A DNA stretch of 64,000 nucleotides from Marimonas lutisalis. GTDB taxonomy: Bacteria; Pseudomonadota; Alphaproteobacteria; Rhodobacterales; Rhodobacteraceae. Below are positions 1 to 8,623 of the stretch, in pieces. The notes under the pieces are model-generated. The model worked only from the letters and a program-made list of their open reading frames with translations. It did no database searches and had not been told where the DNA came from. Position 1 is the first letter of the stretch; the number at the start of each line of letters is the position of its first letter. Location of the stretch: positions 186,001-250,000 of the forward strand of contig NZ_SKCI01000003.1 of NCBI RefSeq assembly GCF_005434965.1, read 5' to 3'. The position numbers were made by a program, and so were the translations under genes.

Positions 1-231
1 CTGCGCGATCCGCGCGCGCAAAGCCGGCAGGCCGAGGGCCACGGAATAGCCCAACGGCTGTTCCCGCATTGCGTGCACCAATGCATCGCGCGCCCCGGCA
101 GGGGCAGGTGTGCCGGGCTGGCCTACCTCCATGTGAATGATATGCCGTCCGGCCTCCTCGGCCCGTCTGGCCGCTTCCATCACGTCCATCACGATAAAGG
201 GATCGACCTGCCCGCGTCTTGAGTTTCGCAT
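1..231 (-). CDS. PLP-dependent class I/II aminotransferase, N-terminal part (C-terminus beyond window)
   Basis: Only the first 77 codons are in the window, read on the minus strand from an ATG at 231. The translation contains VDPFIVMDVMEAA and then HMEVGQPGTPAP, followed by a GYSVALGLPALR segment. This is the start of a fold-type I aminotransferase: the GQP motif lies just before the substrate pocket, and G-Y-x-x-x-x-G-x-x-x-L-R is the usual helix that follows. The catalytic lysine is outside the window, so the substrate cannot be named. It is divergent from the M48 protease gene, with only 54 bp between the two start codons, so promoters of both must share that gap. Confidence 0.75.
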   Translation of the reverse strand, partial: MRNSRRGQVDPFIVMDVMEAARRAEEAGRHIIHMEVGQPGTPAPAGARDALVHAMREQPLGYSVALGLPALRARIAQ

Positions 232-285
232 GGAATCTTCCTTACTGTGCCAAGTGGTTTTCACAGGGAACGGGGGGCAGCGTCA

Positions 286-1611
286 ATGCAGCGAATTCTC
301 GGTCTTGTCCTGGCAGCTGGCGTGTATCTGGTTACGTCCCTGCCCGCAGCTGCGGTTACGTTGTTGCGCGATCCGGATATCGAACACGCGCTCAATCAAC
401 TCGCCCGGCCGGTCCTTTCTGCCGCGGGGCTCGCGCCGTCGCGGGTCCGCATCCTGGTCGTGCAGGACCGCAACCTGAACGCCTTCGTGATCGACAATCA
501 GCATATCTTCATCCACTCGGGAATGATCATGCGCCTGCAATCGGCCGCCGAATTGCAGGCTGTCATCGCGCATGAAGCGGCGCATATTGCAAACGGACAC
601 ATCGCGCGAAGGACGGTGAACGCGCGCACGGCGAAAAACATTGCAGGACTCGGCCTGGCATTGGCCGCAGCAGCCGCAGCGAGCGGCAACAACCAGGCCT
701 CGACCGTCCTCGGACTTGGCATCTCGAGTTCCGCAAACCGTGTTTTCATGGGCCATACCCGCGCCGAGGAATCCTCGGCCGATCAATCGGCCGTGCGATA
801 CATGGCGCGCGCCGGTGCCGACCCTGGTGGCCTCGTGACTCTTATGGAGCTTTTCGCGGGACAAGAGCTTGTGTCCGCCGCGCGCCAGGATCCCTATGCC
901 AGGTCGCACCCGATGTCGCGTGACCGTTTGCGCCACACCAAGGCGCTGGCCGAGGCCTATGCAGGCAAGACCAAACCCGATCCCACGACCGAGTACTGGT
1001 TCTCGCGCGCCAAGGGCAAGCTCACAGCTTTTCTGCGGGCCCCGAAATGGACCCGCAGCCGCGCGGGCGACAGCGCCGCCGAGGACATTCGCCTGATGCG
1101 CGTTGCCGTGGCTTACCACCGGGACTCCAACGCCCCGAAGGCCGTGGCAACGATGCAGCAACTCCTCGCCGCCCGCCCGCGCGATCCTTTTTATCATGAG
1201 CTATTCGGCCAGATCCTGCTGGAAAGCCGACGCTATGGCGCGGCCGTCAAAGCCTATCGCAACGCAGTCAACCTGGCCCCGCGTGACGCGCTGATACAGG
1301 GTGGTTACGGGCGGGCGCTGATGCTGACGGGCGATATGGGCGGCGCGATGACAGCGCTGGAACGGTCGCTGGCGCGCGACCGCAATAACACAAGAGTGAT
1401 GCGGGACTTGGCCCAAGCTTATGCGAAAACGGGGCGTACCGGCCTGGCCGCCATGGTCACAGCGGAACGCTATGCGCTGCAAGGCCGGATGAAGGATGCA
1501 GGTATCAACGCCAAGCGTGCGACGGACCTTTTGCCGCGCGGCTCGGCAGGTTGGCAACGCGCACAGGATGTGCTTTCTGCGGCCGAAGCTGCGGAAAAGA
1601 AACGGAGATAG
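286..1611 (+). CDS. M48-family metalloprotease with C-terminal TPR repeats (BepA/YfgC-like)
   Basis: The 441-residue product begins with a hydrophobic signal peptide ending near SLPAAA (about residue 23), so it acts in the periplasm. The zinc motif HEAAH is at residues 96-100 and the third ligand is probably E162 in the ExxAD motif. The C-terminal half is helical and repeat-rich (YHELFGQILLESRRYGAAVKAY and similar), as in TPR domains. This matches BepA, which in E. coli assists or degrades outer-membrane proteins such as LptD. An ATG at 286 was chosen because it precedes the signal peptide and follows a G-rich run; an upstream in-frame start at 247 adds 13 residues without signal character. 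A DsbA-like gene starts 7 bp downstream, suggesting an operon. Confidence 0.85.
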   Translation: MQRILGLVLAAGVYLVTSLPAAAVTLLRDPDIEHALNQLARPVLSAAGLAPSRVRILVVQDRNLNAFVIDNQHIFIHSGMIMRLQSAAELQAVIAHEAAHIANGHIARRTVNARTAKNIAGLGLALAAAAAASGNNQASTVLGLGISSSANRVFMGHTRAEESSADQSAVRYMARAGADPGGLVTLMELFAGQELVSAARQDPYARSHPMSRDRLRHTKALAEAYAGKTKPDPTTEYWFSRAKGKLTAFLRAPKWTRSRAGDSAAEDIRLMRVAVAYHRDSNAPKAVATMQQLLAARPRDPFYHELFGQILLESRRYGAAVKAYRNAVNLAPRDALIQGGYGRALMLTGDMGGAMTALERSLARDRNNTRVMRDLAQAYAKTGRTGLAAMVTAERYALQGRMKDAGINAKRATDLLPRGSAGWQRAQDVLSAAEAAEKKRR

Positions 1612-1617
1612 AGATTG

Positions 1618-2367
1618 ATGAAACGCCACCTTCCCCTTGCGCTTGTTGCCGGGCTTGCCGTTACCGGCCCCGCCGCGGCGTTCGACCTCACCAGCATGAG
1701 CGACGCTGAGCGCGAGGCATTCCGCGCGGAAATCCGCAACTATCTGCTTGAAAATCCGCAGGTCATCATGGAGGCGGTCGCCGTTCTGGAGCAGCGCGAA
1801 GCCGAACAGCAGGCGCAGAACGACAAGGACCTGGTCAAGGTCAACGCCGAGGCGCTCTTTGATGATCCGGCCTCGTGGGTGGGTGGAAACCTGGATGGCG
1901 ACGTGATCATGGTCGAGTTCGTCGATTACCGCTGCGGCTATTGCCGCAAGGCACATGACGAGGTGCAGCAACTGCTGGAGACCGACGGAAACATCCGCAT
2001 GATTGTCAAGGAATTCCCGATACTTGGCGAAGATTCCCTGACCTCTTCGCGCTTCGCTATCGCCACGCTGCAAGTGGCCGGCGACGATGCCTACAAAGCC
2101 GTCAGCGAGGCGCTGATCAAACTGAAGGCGAGCCCGGAAGAGGCGGTGCTGCGGCGGTTGGCGGAGTCGATGGGGCTGGATGCGGGGGCGATCCTGGCGA
2201 AGATGGACAGTGACGAGGTCACGGCGGTGATCGAGGCCAACCACGCGCTGGCGCAGCGGTTGCGGATCAATGGGACGCCCACTTTCGTGCTGGGCGACCA
2301 GATGCTGCGGGGCTATGTACCGCTGGCCAACATGCTGGCGCTGGTGGACGACATCCGCGCCCAGTGA
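1618..2367 (+). CDS. secreted DsbA-family thiol oxidoreductase
   Basis: The 249-residue protein has a signal peptide (residues 1-21, cleavage near PAAA-F). It carries a thioredoxin-fold domain with active site C106-G-Y-C109 inside FVDYRCGYCRKAHDE and a cis-proline loop in GTPTFVLG near the C-terminus. It should form or rearrange disulfides in periplasmic proteins. A helical region (residues 25-75) precedes the fold, as in Com1/ScsC-like DsbA relatives. The ATG at 1618 follows GGAGA by about nine bases; the in-frame TTG one codon earlier is less likely. It lies between the M48 protease and a second thioredoxin-like gene, so the three probably form one envelope quality-control operon. Confidence 0.85.
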   Translation: MKRHLPLALVAGLAVTGPAAAFDLTSMSDAEREAFRAEIRNYLLENPQVIMEAVAVLEQREAEQQAQNDKDLVKVNAEALFDDPASWVGGNLDGDVIMVEFVDYRCGYCRKAHDEVQQLLETDGNIRMIVKEFPILGEDSLTSSRFAIATLQVAGDDAYKAVSEALIKLKASPEEAVLRRLAESMGLDAGAILAKMDSDEVTAVIEANHALAQRLRINGTPTFVLGDQMLRGYVPLANMLALVDDIRAQ

Positions 2368-2372
2368 GGCCG

Positions 2373-2915
2373 ATGAAATCCCTTTTTTACCTGATAGTTG
2401 CGGGACTTCTTTCAAGCCCTGCAACCGCGCGGACGCAGACTGATTTCCGCGCCTTGAGCGATGCGGAGCGCGCCATTCTAAGGGCGGAAATCCGAGCGGT
2501 TCTTCAGGCCTCACCGGAAATCGCCGCGCCGGCGCGCGGCAGCCGGCCCATGCCGGAGCCGTGGGACGTATACGCCGAAGAAATCGATAAAGATCATGCA
2601 CTTATCGAGCGCTTCGCAGACCGGCTGTTCGATCCGTCGGCACCGGGCTTCGGCCCGCAGGAAGCGCGCGCGAAACTGGCGTTGTTGGTCAAGGCCGATT
2701 GCCCGGACTGCCGCCGCGCCGAGACCGAGTTGCGCATGCTTGCCGGACATCATGATTTGCGCGTAACCCTTTTGAATATCGACAAAAACGCCGATCTGGC
2801 CGAGGCGCTTCAGGTCGACCAGGTACCGTTCTACGTGATGCCGAAAATGATGCTGCGCGGGCACATGCCCGCGCCCATCCTGACCCGCTACCTGGAAAAT
2901 GGCACAGGTCAGTGA
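2373..2915 (+). CDS. secreted thioredoxin-like protein with CPDC motif
   Basis: The product has 180 residues, an N-terminal signal sequence (MKSLFYLIVAGLLSSPATA), and the same helical opening as its upstream neighbour (LSDAERAILRAEIRAVLQASPE against MSDAEREAFRAEIRNYLLENPQ). It looks like a truncated or divergent paralogue. Its only cysteine pair is C110-P-D-C113, and a VPFYVMP segment occupies the cis-proline position. CPDC is unusual for DsbA. The fold is shorter than in the upstream gene, so it could be a partner or reductant rather than an independent oxidase. An ATG at 2373 is preferred over the GTG at 2364 that overlaps the upstream stop. Confidence 0.7.
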   Translation: MKSLFYLIVAGLLSSPATARTQTDFRALSDAERAILRAEIRAVLQASPEIAAPARGSRPMPEPWDVYAEEIDKDHALIERFADRLFDPSAPGFGPQEARAKLALLVKADCPDCRRAETELRMLAGHHDLRVTLLNIDKNADLAEALQVDQVPFYVMPKMMLRGHMPAPILTRYLENGTGQ

Positions 2916-2971
2916 CGCGCCAGTGACCCACCGTCCCGCAAGGTTAACAGCGCCGCATGCCGGAATACCCC

Positions 2972-3012
2972 GGGGGTGATCCCCGGCTGACATCCGGCTG
3001 ACATGCGTACAC
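2972..3012. repeat. composite intergenic repeat, copy 1
   Basis: The segment reads GGGGGTGATC (2972-2981), then an 11-bp tandem repeat CCGGCTGACAT at 2983-2993 and 2994-3004, then GCGTACAC (3005-3012). The same three modules occur on the opposite strand at 12827-12866, including an exact shared 18-mer (2983-3000). It sits between two convergent genes. Its function is unknown. Confidence 0.6.
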
Positions 3013-3067
3013 CGCCGCAACGCGGCATTCGCTAAGACAAAATTGATTAACGCGGCGCGCGGTGGCT

Positions 3068-3091
3068 CCCTGCCCGTGCTCGCACGCAGGG
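3068..3091 (-). terminator. hairpin downstream of ispG
   Basis: CCCTGC, CGTGC, loop TC, GCACG, CAGGG form a GC-rich stem with one bulged base, 12 bp beyond the ispG stop on the minus strand. There is no U-tract after it, so termination is inferred only from its position. Confidence 0.35.
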
Positions 3092-3103
3092 CGCAAGCGC
3101 CGC

Positions 3104-4219
3104 TCACTCCCCGGCGGCGGCCTCGATTTCGGCGGCGCGTTTCTCGACCAACTCGACGATATGGTCGATCATCTGGTCATTGCCGATCTTGTGATCCTGC
3201 TTGCCCGCCAAATAGACCATGCCCGCCCCGGCCCCGCCGCCGGTGAACCCGACATCGGTCATCAGCGCCTCGCCCGGACCGTTCACCACGCAGCCGATGA
3301 TCGACAGGCTCATCGGGGTGTGGATATGCGCAAGCCGATTCTCGAGCTCTTCCACCGTCTTGATCACGTCAAAGCCCTGCCGCGCGCAGGACGGGCAGGA
3401 AATGATATTGACGCCGCGGTGGCGCAGGCCGAGCGATTTGAGAATCTCGAAGCCCACGCGCACCTCTTCGACCGGATCGGCCGAAAGCGACACGCGCAGC
3501 GTATCGCCAATACCCATCCACAGGAGATTGCCAAGGCCGATCGCGCTCTTGATCGTGCCGGAAACGAAGCCGCCCGCCTCGGTGATGCCGAGATGCAGCG
3601 GCGCGTCCGTGGCCTCGGCCAGTTGCTGGTAGGCCGCGACCGACATGAACACGTCAGACGCCTTCACGCTGATCTTGTATTCGCGGAAATCGTGATCTTC
3701 GAGAATGCGGATATGTTCGAGCGCGGATTCGACCATCGCGTCCGGGCAGGGTTCGCCGTATTTTTCCAGCAGGTGCTTTTCAAGGCTGCCCGCGTTCACC
3801 CCAATGCGGATCGAGCAGCCATGATCGCGCGCGGCGGAAATCACCTCCTGCACGCGTTTTTCATCGCCGATATTGCCCGGATTGATGCGCAGGCAGGCGG
3901 CACCGGCCTCGGCCGACTCGATCCCGCGGCGATAGTGGAAATGGATGTCGGCGACGATCGGCACCGGGCTTTCCGCGACGATCTCTTTCAGCGCTTTCGA
4001 CGAGGCCTCGTCGGGCACCGACACGCGCACGATATCGGCCCCGGCCTCGGCCGCGGCCTGCACCTGCGCCACCGTCGCCTTAACGTCGGTGGTGGGCGTG
4101 TTCGTCATCGTCTGCACGGCAATCGGGGCATCGCCGCCGATGGGCACGTTGCCCACATGGATCTGGCGGCTTTTGCGGCGATAGATGTTCCGCCACGGGC
4201 GCACGTGGTTGAGTGACAT
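3104..4219 (-). CDS. ispG: 4-hydroxy-3-methylbut-2-en-1-yl diphosphate synthase (flavodoxin/ferredoxin-dependent)
   Basis: This is the penultimate enzyme of the MEP isoprenoid pathway, reducing MEcPP to HMBPP with a [4Fe-4S] cluster. The 371-residue length suits the bacterial enzyme. Visible signatures are [12 protein letters not shown] at the N-terminus, the TIM-barrel strand [20 protein letters not shown], and the cluster cysteines in CPSCARQ and [12 protein letters not shown] near the C-terminus. The rodZ-like gene lies 72 bp upstream on the same strand; rodZ-ispG adjacency is also found in E. coli. Confidence 0.97.
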   Translation of the reverse strand: MSLNHVRPWRNIYRRKSRQIHVGNVPIGGDAPIAVQTMTNTPTTDVKATVAQVQAAAEAGADIVRVSVPDEASSKALKEIVAESPVPIVADIHFHYRRGIESAEAGAACLRINPGNIGDEKRVQEVISAARDHGCSIRIGVNAGSLEKHLLEKYGEPCPDAMVESALEHIRILEDHDFREYKISVKASDVFMSVAAYQQLAEATDAPLHLGITEAGGFVSGTIKSAIGLGNLLWMGIGDTLRVSLSADPVEEVRVGFEILKSLGLRHRGVNIISCPSCARQGFDVIKTVEELENRLAHIHTPMSLSIIGCVVNGPGEALMTDVGFTGGGAGAGMVYLAGKQDHKIGNDQMIDHIVELVEKRAAEIEAAAGE

Positions 4220-4291
4220 GGGTCTTCCCGGTGGTGTTGTGTCAGGGGTTAGATAATCCGCCAGCCGCAGGGCTGCAATGCGGGGTCCGCG

Positions 4292-5536
4292 TTATTCCTG
4301 CGGTTGCTGGACAGTCTGGGCATCGGCGAGTGCGATGATCTTGGCCAGTTCGGGATCGCGGGAAAGGTCGGCGGGCTCATACGAGGCCAGAAGCGCATCG
4401 CGAGCGATGGGCAACTGGCGCACAGTGGCCGTGCCCTGCCCGGCCGGGCCGAACAATTCGCCATCGATTTCGAAATAGAGCGAACCGGACATGCCGGCCT
4501 GCAGCGTCGGCGCCTCGAGATCCGGGGGCAGCTGGTATTCTTCGCCGGCCTCGAGGATCTTTTCGAAGATGATCGAGCCATCGCCCGCGCGCACCCGCAC
4601 CCAGGCCGGGCGCACGGCAAAGATCATGACACCCTGCGCCGGTTCCTCGATCACCTGCGGGCTGCTGACCGGAAGGGCCGCGGCGCCAGGCGCGCCGGGG
4701 GTGGCGGACTGGGCCACTTCGCGGCCTGCGAAGGTGCCGATGGTTGCGGGATCGAGGGTGGAGATCGGCGCATCGCGCGCCACCATCACCGGAACGTCCA
4801 GCGCCTGCGGGCGGTAGAGACGATCGAGCGCATCGGCCGGCGGGGTGAACACGCCCGCGCCGGCGGAGGCGACGACATCATCGGCCGCGGCGGGCGCCAC
4901 CGGGGCCGCCCCTTCGAGCGGGTCCAGATCGGCCAGTACGTTGGGGGTATGTTCGACCGGGGCGACCTGCACGCGCTGCACCTCGTTCAGGACGGTCCAA
5001 CCGCCAAAGCCCAGCGCACCGATCAGCGCCACCAGCACCAGCATCGAGCCCACGGCGCGCGGTTCGATCCGCGAGAACGCGCTGTCACCCACCGGGGCGA
5101 GCGCCACGCGCGACCCCAGAAGCGGATCGGCATCGCTGCGCCCGAGCTTGCTGTGGCGGAGGCCCGGGCCACGGCCCGGCTCATCGGATTTGCGGATGGT
5201 CGAGGCCGCGGCCGACATGCCATGCGCGGTGGTGAACCCGCTTTCGGCGCAGAAGGCGGCATAGGCCTTGTCGGGATCCATGTTCAGGTAACGGGCGTAG
5301 GAGCGCACGTAACCGGCAATGAAGCCGGGCGTGTCGAAAGCCGTGGGGTCGCTGTTTTCAATGGCGGCGATGTAGGAGGCCTTGATCCGCAAATCGCGCT
5401 GCACGTCGAGAAGCGACTTGCCCATGGTGGCCCGTTCGCCGCGCATGACGTCACCCAGACGCAGATCGTAGTCGTCGAACCATTTAGGTTCGGCGGTATC
5501 GTCCTGCGCGTTTCGCCTGGATTTGCGCCCGATCAC
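4292..5536 (-). CDS. RodZ-like helix-turn-helix membrane protein with DUF4115 domain
   Basis: The 414-residue protein has a cytoplasmic HTH_25 domain (residues about 25-95: LGDVMRGERATMGKSLLDVQRDLRIKASYIAAIE), a single membrane span (about 161-183), a low-complexity Pro/Ala linker, and a C-terminal DUF4115 beta domain (about 310-390: AWVRVRAGDGSIIFEKILEAGE). RodZ couples MreB filaments to the elongation machinery, so a cell-shape role is inferred. The start is GTG at 5536, preceded by an AGGGG ribosome-binding site at about seven bases. It is followed by ispG on the same strand. Confidence 0.85.
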   Translation of the reverse strand: MIGRKSRRNAQDDTAEPKWFDDYDLRLGDVMRGERATMGKSLLDVQRDLRIKASYIAAIENSDPTAFDTPGFIAGYVRSYARYLNMDPDKAYAAFCAESGFTTAHGMSAAASTIRKSDEPGRGPGLRHSKLGRSDADPLLGSRVALAPVGDSAFSRIEPRAVGSMLVLVALIGALGFGGWTVLNEVQRVQVAPVEHTPNVLADLDPLEGAAPVAPAAADDVVASAGAGVFTPPADALDRLYRPQALDVPVMVARDAPISTLDPATIGTFAGREVAQSATPGAPGAAALPVSSPQVIEEPAQGVMIFAVRPAWVRVRAGDGSIIFEKILEAGEEYQLPPDLEAPTLQAGMSGSLYFEIDGELFGPAGQGTATVRQLPIARDALLASYEPADLSRDPELAKIIALADAQTVQQPQE

Positions 5537-5664
5537 GTCCCTGCCCCTGACAGCGTTACAACAGCAAACTGGTACCCGAATCGAGTCACCTGCCCCGGCG
5601 ACTCGCGTGTTTTCATGGCATATTCATAGCATAGCGCAAGGCGCTTTGCACACGCAGCACGCGT

Positions 5665-6894
5665 TCAGGCAGAGAGTTCGGCACGATTCAGCGCACAATG
5701 CGCCCAGAGCTCATCGAGCGCATGGATCAGCTTGTCCATCTCGTCGGGGCCGTGCACCGGCGAGGGCGTGAAGCGCAGACGCTCGGTGCCGCGGGGCACG
5801 GTCGGGAAGTTGATCGGCTGCACGTAGATACCGAACTGATCGAGCAGCATGTCCGACAGCTGCTTGGTATGGACCGGATCGCCGACGATCACCGGAATGA
5901 TATGGCTGCCATGGTCGATCAGCGGCAGGCCCAGCGCCTTGAGCCGGGTTTTCAGGACTTTCGCCTGCTCCTGGTGCTTGTCACGCAGCTTCTGACCCTC
6001 GGCGGTTTTAAGGAAAGCGACCGAGGCGGCGGCGCCTGCGGCGATGGCCGGCGACAGCGAGGTGGTGAAGATGAAGCCCGGCGCGTAGGAGCGGATGGCA
6101 TCGACCATCTTGGCCGAGGTGGCGATATAGCCGCCCATCACGCCATAAGCCTTGGCCAGCGTGCCGTTGATGATGTCGATGCGGTGCATCAGGCGGTCAC
6201 GTTCGCACACGCCGGCCCCGCGCGGACCGTACATGCCCACGGCATGCACTTCGTCGATATAGGTCAGCGCGCCGAATTCGTCGGCCAGGTCGCAGATCGC
6301 CTCGATCGGACCGAAATCACCATCCATCGAGTAGACGGATTCAAAGGCGATGAGCTTGGGCGTGTCCGGATCGTCGGCGGCCAGCAGTTCGCGCAGGTGG
6401 TCAAGATCGTTGTGGCGGAAGATGCGCTTGGCGCCGCCGTTGCGGCGCACGCCTTCGATCATGCTGGCGTGGTTGAGCTCATCGGAATAGATGATCAGGC
6501 CCGGGAACAGCTTGGGCAGCGTGGACAGCGTGGCATCGTTGGCGATGTAGGCCGATGTGAAGAGCAGCGCCGCTTCCTTACCATGCAGGTCGGCCAGCTC
6601 GGCTTCGAGCCGCTTGTGATAGACGGTGGTGCCGGAAATGTTGCGCGTTCCGCCCGAGCCCGCGCCGGTGGCATCCAGCGCCTCGTGCATCGCGGCCAGG
6701 ACGGCCGGGTGCTGGCCCATCCCGAGGTAATCGTTGCCGCACCAGATGGTCACGGGCTGCGTGGTGCCATCGGGCTTTGACCAGATGGCATGCGGGAAGT
6801 TGCCCTTCTCACGCTCGATATCGATGAAAACCCGGTAACGGCCCTCTTCGTGCAGACGGCCCAAGGCCCGATCCAGCTGCGCATTATAGTCCAC
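5665..6894 (-). CDS. hemA: 5-aminolevulinate synthase
   Basis: The enzyme condenses glycine and succinyl-CoA to 5-aminolevulinate, the first step of the C4 (Shemin) tetrapyrrole pathway of alphaproteobacteria. The 409-residue sequence shows [13 protein letters not shown], the [11 protein letters not shown] substrate loop, [12 protein letters not shown], and the PLP lysine in [14 protein letters not shown]. The start is GTG. A sequence matching the FNR/FnrL consensus lies 134 bp upstream, so oxygen-responsive control is likely. The M20 peptidase gene is divergent. Confidence 0.97.
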   Translation of the reverse strand: MDYNAQLDRALGRLHEEGRYRVFIDIEREKGNFPHAIWSKPDGTTQPVTIWCGNDYLGMGQHPAVLAAMHEALDATGAGSGGTRNISGTTVYHKRLEAELADLHGKEAALLFTSAYIANDATLSTLPKLFPGLIIYSDELNHASMIEGVRRNGGAKRIFRHNDLDHLRELLAADDPDTPKLIAFESVYSMDGDFGPIEAICDLADEFGALTYIDEVHAVGMYGPRGAGVCERDRLMHRIDIINGTLAKAYGVMGGYIATSAKMVDAIRSYAPGFIFTTSLSPAIAAGAAASVAFLKTAEGQKLRDKHQEQAKVLKTRLKALGLPLIDHGSHIIPVIVGDPVHTKQLSDMLLDQFGIYVQPINFPTVPRGTERLRFTPSPVHGPDEMDKLIHALDELWAHCALNRAELSA

Positions 6895-7027
6895 GCGACA
6901 TCCCCTTTTACTGTCTTTCCGGCAGGTCTTTCGCCGGTGCGGGCCGCGGCCCTGTTCGCATCAGTCCCGTTTATATAGCGGGAGGTGTATTTTCGAAACA
7001 GGTTACAAATTGCCGCCCCCGGAAAAC

Positions 7028-7041
7028 TTGACCTTAATCAA
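7028..7041. promoter_or_regulatory. FNR/FnrL-type binding site in the hemA upstream region
   Basis: TTGACCTTAATCAA matches the FNR/FnrL consensus TTGAT-N4-ATCAA at nine of ten positions. It lies 134 bp upstream of hemA and 103 bp upstream of the divergent M20 peptidase start. FnrL control of hemA is known in Rhodobacter sphaeroides, so hemA is the likelier target. Confidence 0.7.
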
Positions 7042-7143
7042 GCGGGGGCAGTTTTTCGACACCCGATCCGCCACGGCGACCTGCTGGACAGTGCCCATCG
7101 CGGTGTTAGAGTTCGCCCGACACCAATTCGGGGAGCCTGAGAC

Positions 7144-8517
7144 ATGTCACTTGATGCCGTTCTGGAAAAACTCGATTCCGACCTGCCCGCCGCGACCGAC
7201 CGGTTGATGGCGCTTTTGCGAATCCAGTCGGTTTCGACCGATCCGGCCTACAAGGCGGAATGCGACAGGGCCGCAGACTGGCTGGTGGCCGACCTGGAAA
7301 GCATCGGTGTCTCGGCCGAGAAACGCCCCACGCCGGGCCATCCGATGGTCGTGGGCCATGTCGACGGGCCGGGCCCGCATCTTCTTTTCTATGGGCATTA
7401 CGATGTGCAACCCGTTGATCCGATTGAGCTTTGGGATCGCGATCCGTTCGACCCGGCAATCGAGGACACGGAGGCGGGCCAGGTGATCCGCGGCCGCGGC
7501 GCCAGTGACGACAAGGGCCAGCTGATGACCTTTATCGAGGCCTGCCGCGCCTGGAAGGCGGTTCACGGCTCCCTGCCCTGCAAGATCACCTTCTTCCTGG
7601 AAGGGGAAGAGGAATCGGGCTCGCCCTCGCTGGTGCCGTTCATGAAGGCAAATGCCGACGAACTGAAAGCGGATATCGCGCTGATCTGCGACACCGGCCT
7701 TTTCGAGAGCCGGGTGCCCGCGATCACCACCATGCTGCGCGGCCTGCTGGGCGAGGATTTCACCATCACCGGACCCAGCCGCGACCTGCATTCCGGCATG
7801 TACGGCGGCATTGCGATGAACCCGATCCGGGTGCTGTCGAAGATCATCACCGGCCTGCATGACGAAACCGGCCGCATCACCCTGCCCGGCTTTTACGATG
7901 GCGTGCCCGAGATGAGCGACGAGATCCTGAGCCAGTGGCAGGGGCTGGGCTTCGATCACGAGAAATTCCTGGGCGACGTGGGGCTGAAGGAGCCGGCCGG
8001 CGAACAGGACCGTATGCCGCTGGAAATGATATGGTCGCGGCCGACTTGCGACGTGAACGGGATCTGGGGCGGCTATACCGGCGCGGGGTTCAAGACGGTG
8101 CTGCCCAGCAAGGCCAGTGCCAAGATCAGTTTCCGCCTGGTCGGCACGCAGGACCCCGACGCGATCCGCAAGGCGTTTCGCGCCTATCTCGAGGACAACC
8201 TGCCACCGGGCTTTACCGTGGAATACCGCACCGACAAGGGCGCGCCCGCGTCGCAGATGTCAATCGAGGACCCTGCCTTTGAGAAGGCCCGCCAGGCGCT
8301 GAGCGACGAATGGCCCGACACCGCGGCCTATATCGGCTGTGGCGGCTCGATCCCGATCGCGGGCTATTTCAAGACGATCACCGGCATGGATTCGATGCTG
8401 ATCGGCTTTGGCAAGGATGATGACCAGATCCATTCGCCGAACGAGAAATACGACATGGAGAGTTTCCACAAGGGCATGCGGTCCTGGGCACGGGTGCTGG
8501 CGGCGCTGATCGCGTGA
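7144..8517 (+). CDS. M20-family dipeptidase (PepV/CNDP-like)
   Basis: This 457-residue cytoplasmic protein has the M20 metal-ligand pattern. H85-Y-D87 lies in FYGHYDVQP, with catalytic D87. The bridging aspartate is in GASDDKGQ (about D122). The general base and ligand glutamates are in EGEEESGSP (about 154-157). A GGSIPI strand and a final His (DQIHSPNEKYD) complete the site. A dimerisation lid domain fills residues about 200-330. It probably hydrolyses dipeptides or acylated amino acids; the exact substrate cannot be read. The start is ATG, with GGGAG upstream. Confidence 0.88.
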   Translation: MSLDAVLEKLDSDLPAATDRLMALLRIQSVSTDPAYKAECDRAADWLVADLESIGVSAEKRPTPGHPMVVGHVDGPGPHLLFYGHYDVQPVDPIELWDRDPFDPAIEDTEAGQVIRGRGASDDKGQLMTFIEACRAWKAVHGSLPCKITFFLEGEEESGSPSLVPFMKANADELKADIALICDTGLFESRVPAITTMLRGLLGEDFTITGPSRDLHSGMYGGIAMNPIRVLSKIITGLHDETGRITLPGFYDGVPEMSDEILSQWQGLGFDHEKFLGDVGLKEPAGEQDRMPLEMIWSRPTCDVNGIWGGYTGAGFKTVLPSKASAKISFRLVGTQDPDAIRKAFRAYLEDNLPPGFTVEYRTDKGAPASQMSIEDPAFEKARQALSDEWPDTAAYIGCGGSIPIAGYFKTITGMDSMLIGFGKDDDQIHSPNEKYDMESFHKGMRSWARVLAALIA

Positions 8518-8560
8518 AAGGCAGCGTGACGCCGGCGAACCCGCGGCCGGGCACGGCCGG

Positions 8561-8580
8561 CTCAGGCCTTAAGGCCTGAG
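8561..8580. terminator. perfect 20-bp palindrome between convergent genes
   Basis: CTCAGGCCTTAAGGCCTGAG is a perfect inverted repeat with no loop, 43 bp after the M20 peptidase stop and 43 bp before the cysE stop. Its position between convergent genes suggests a bidirectional termination or mRNA-end structure, but it has no U-tract. Confidence 0.4.
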
Positions 8581-8597
8581 ACGCCCGAGGTGAAATG

Positions 8598-8618
8598 CGA
8601 TTTTTCTGCGAAAAATCG
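8598..8618. repeat. AT-rich hairpin repeat CGATTTTTC-TGC-GAAAAATCG, copy 1
   Basis: A perfect 9-bp stem with loop TGC lies 6 bp beyond the cysE stop. The identical stem with a different loop (GCC) occurs at 12866-12886, also just past a gene end. The conserved stem with a changed loop suggests selection for the hairpin, probably at transcript ends. Confidence 0.6.
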
Positions 8619-8623
8619 GTGCT

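Noticed and set aside
3062-4216. A 384-codon plus-strand frame opposite ispG
   Set aside because: No family resemblance; ispG on the other strand is certain.
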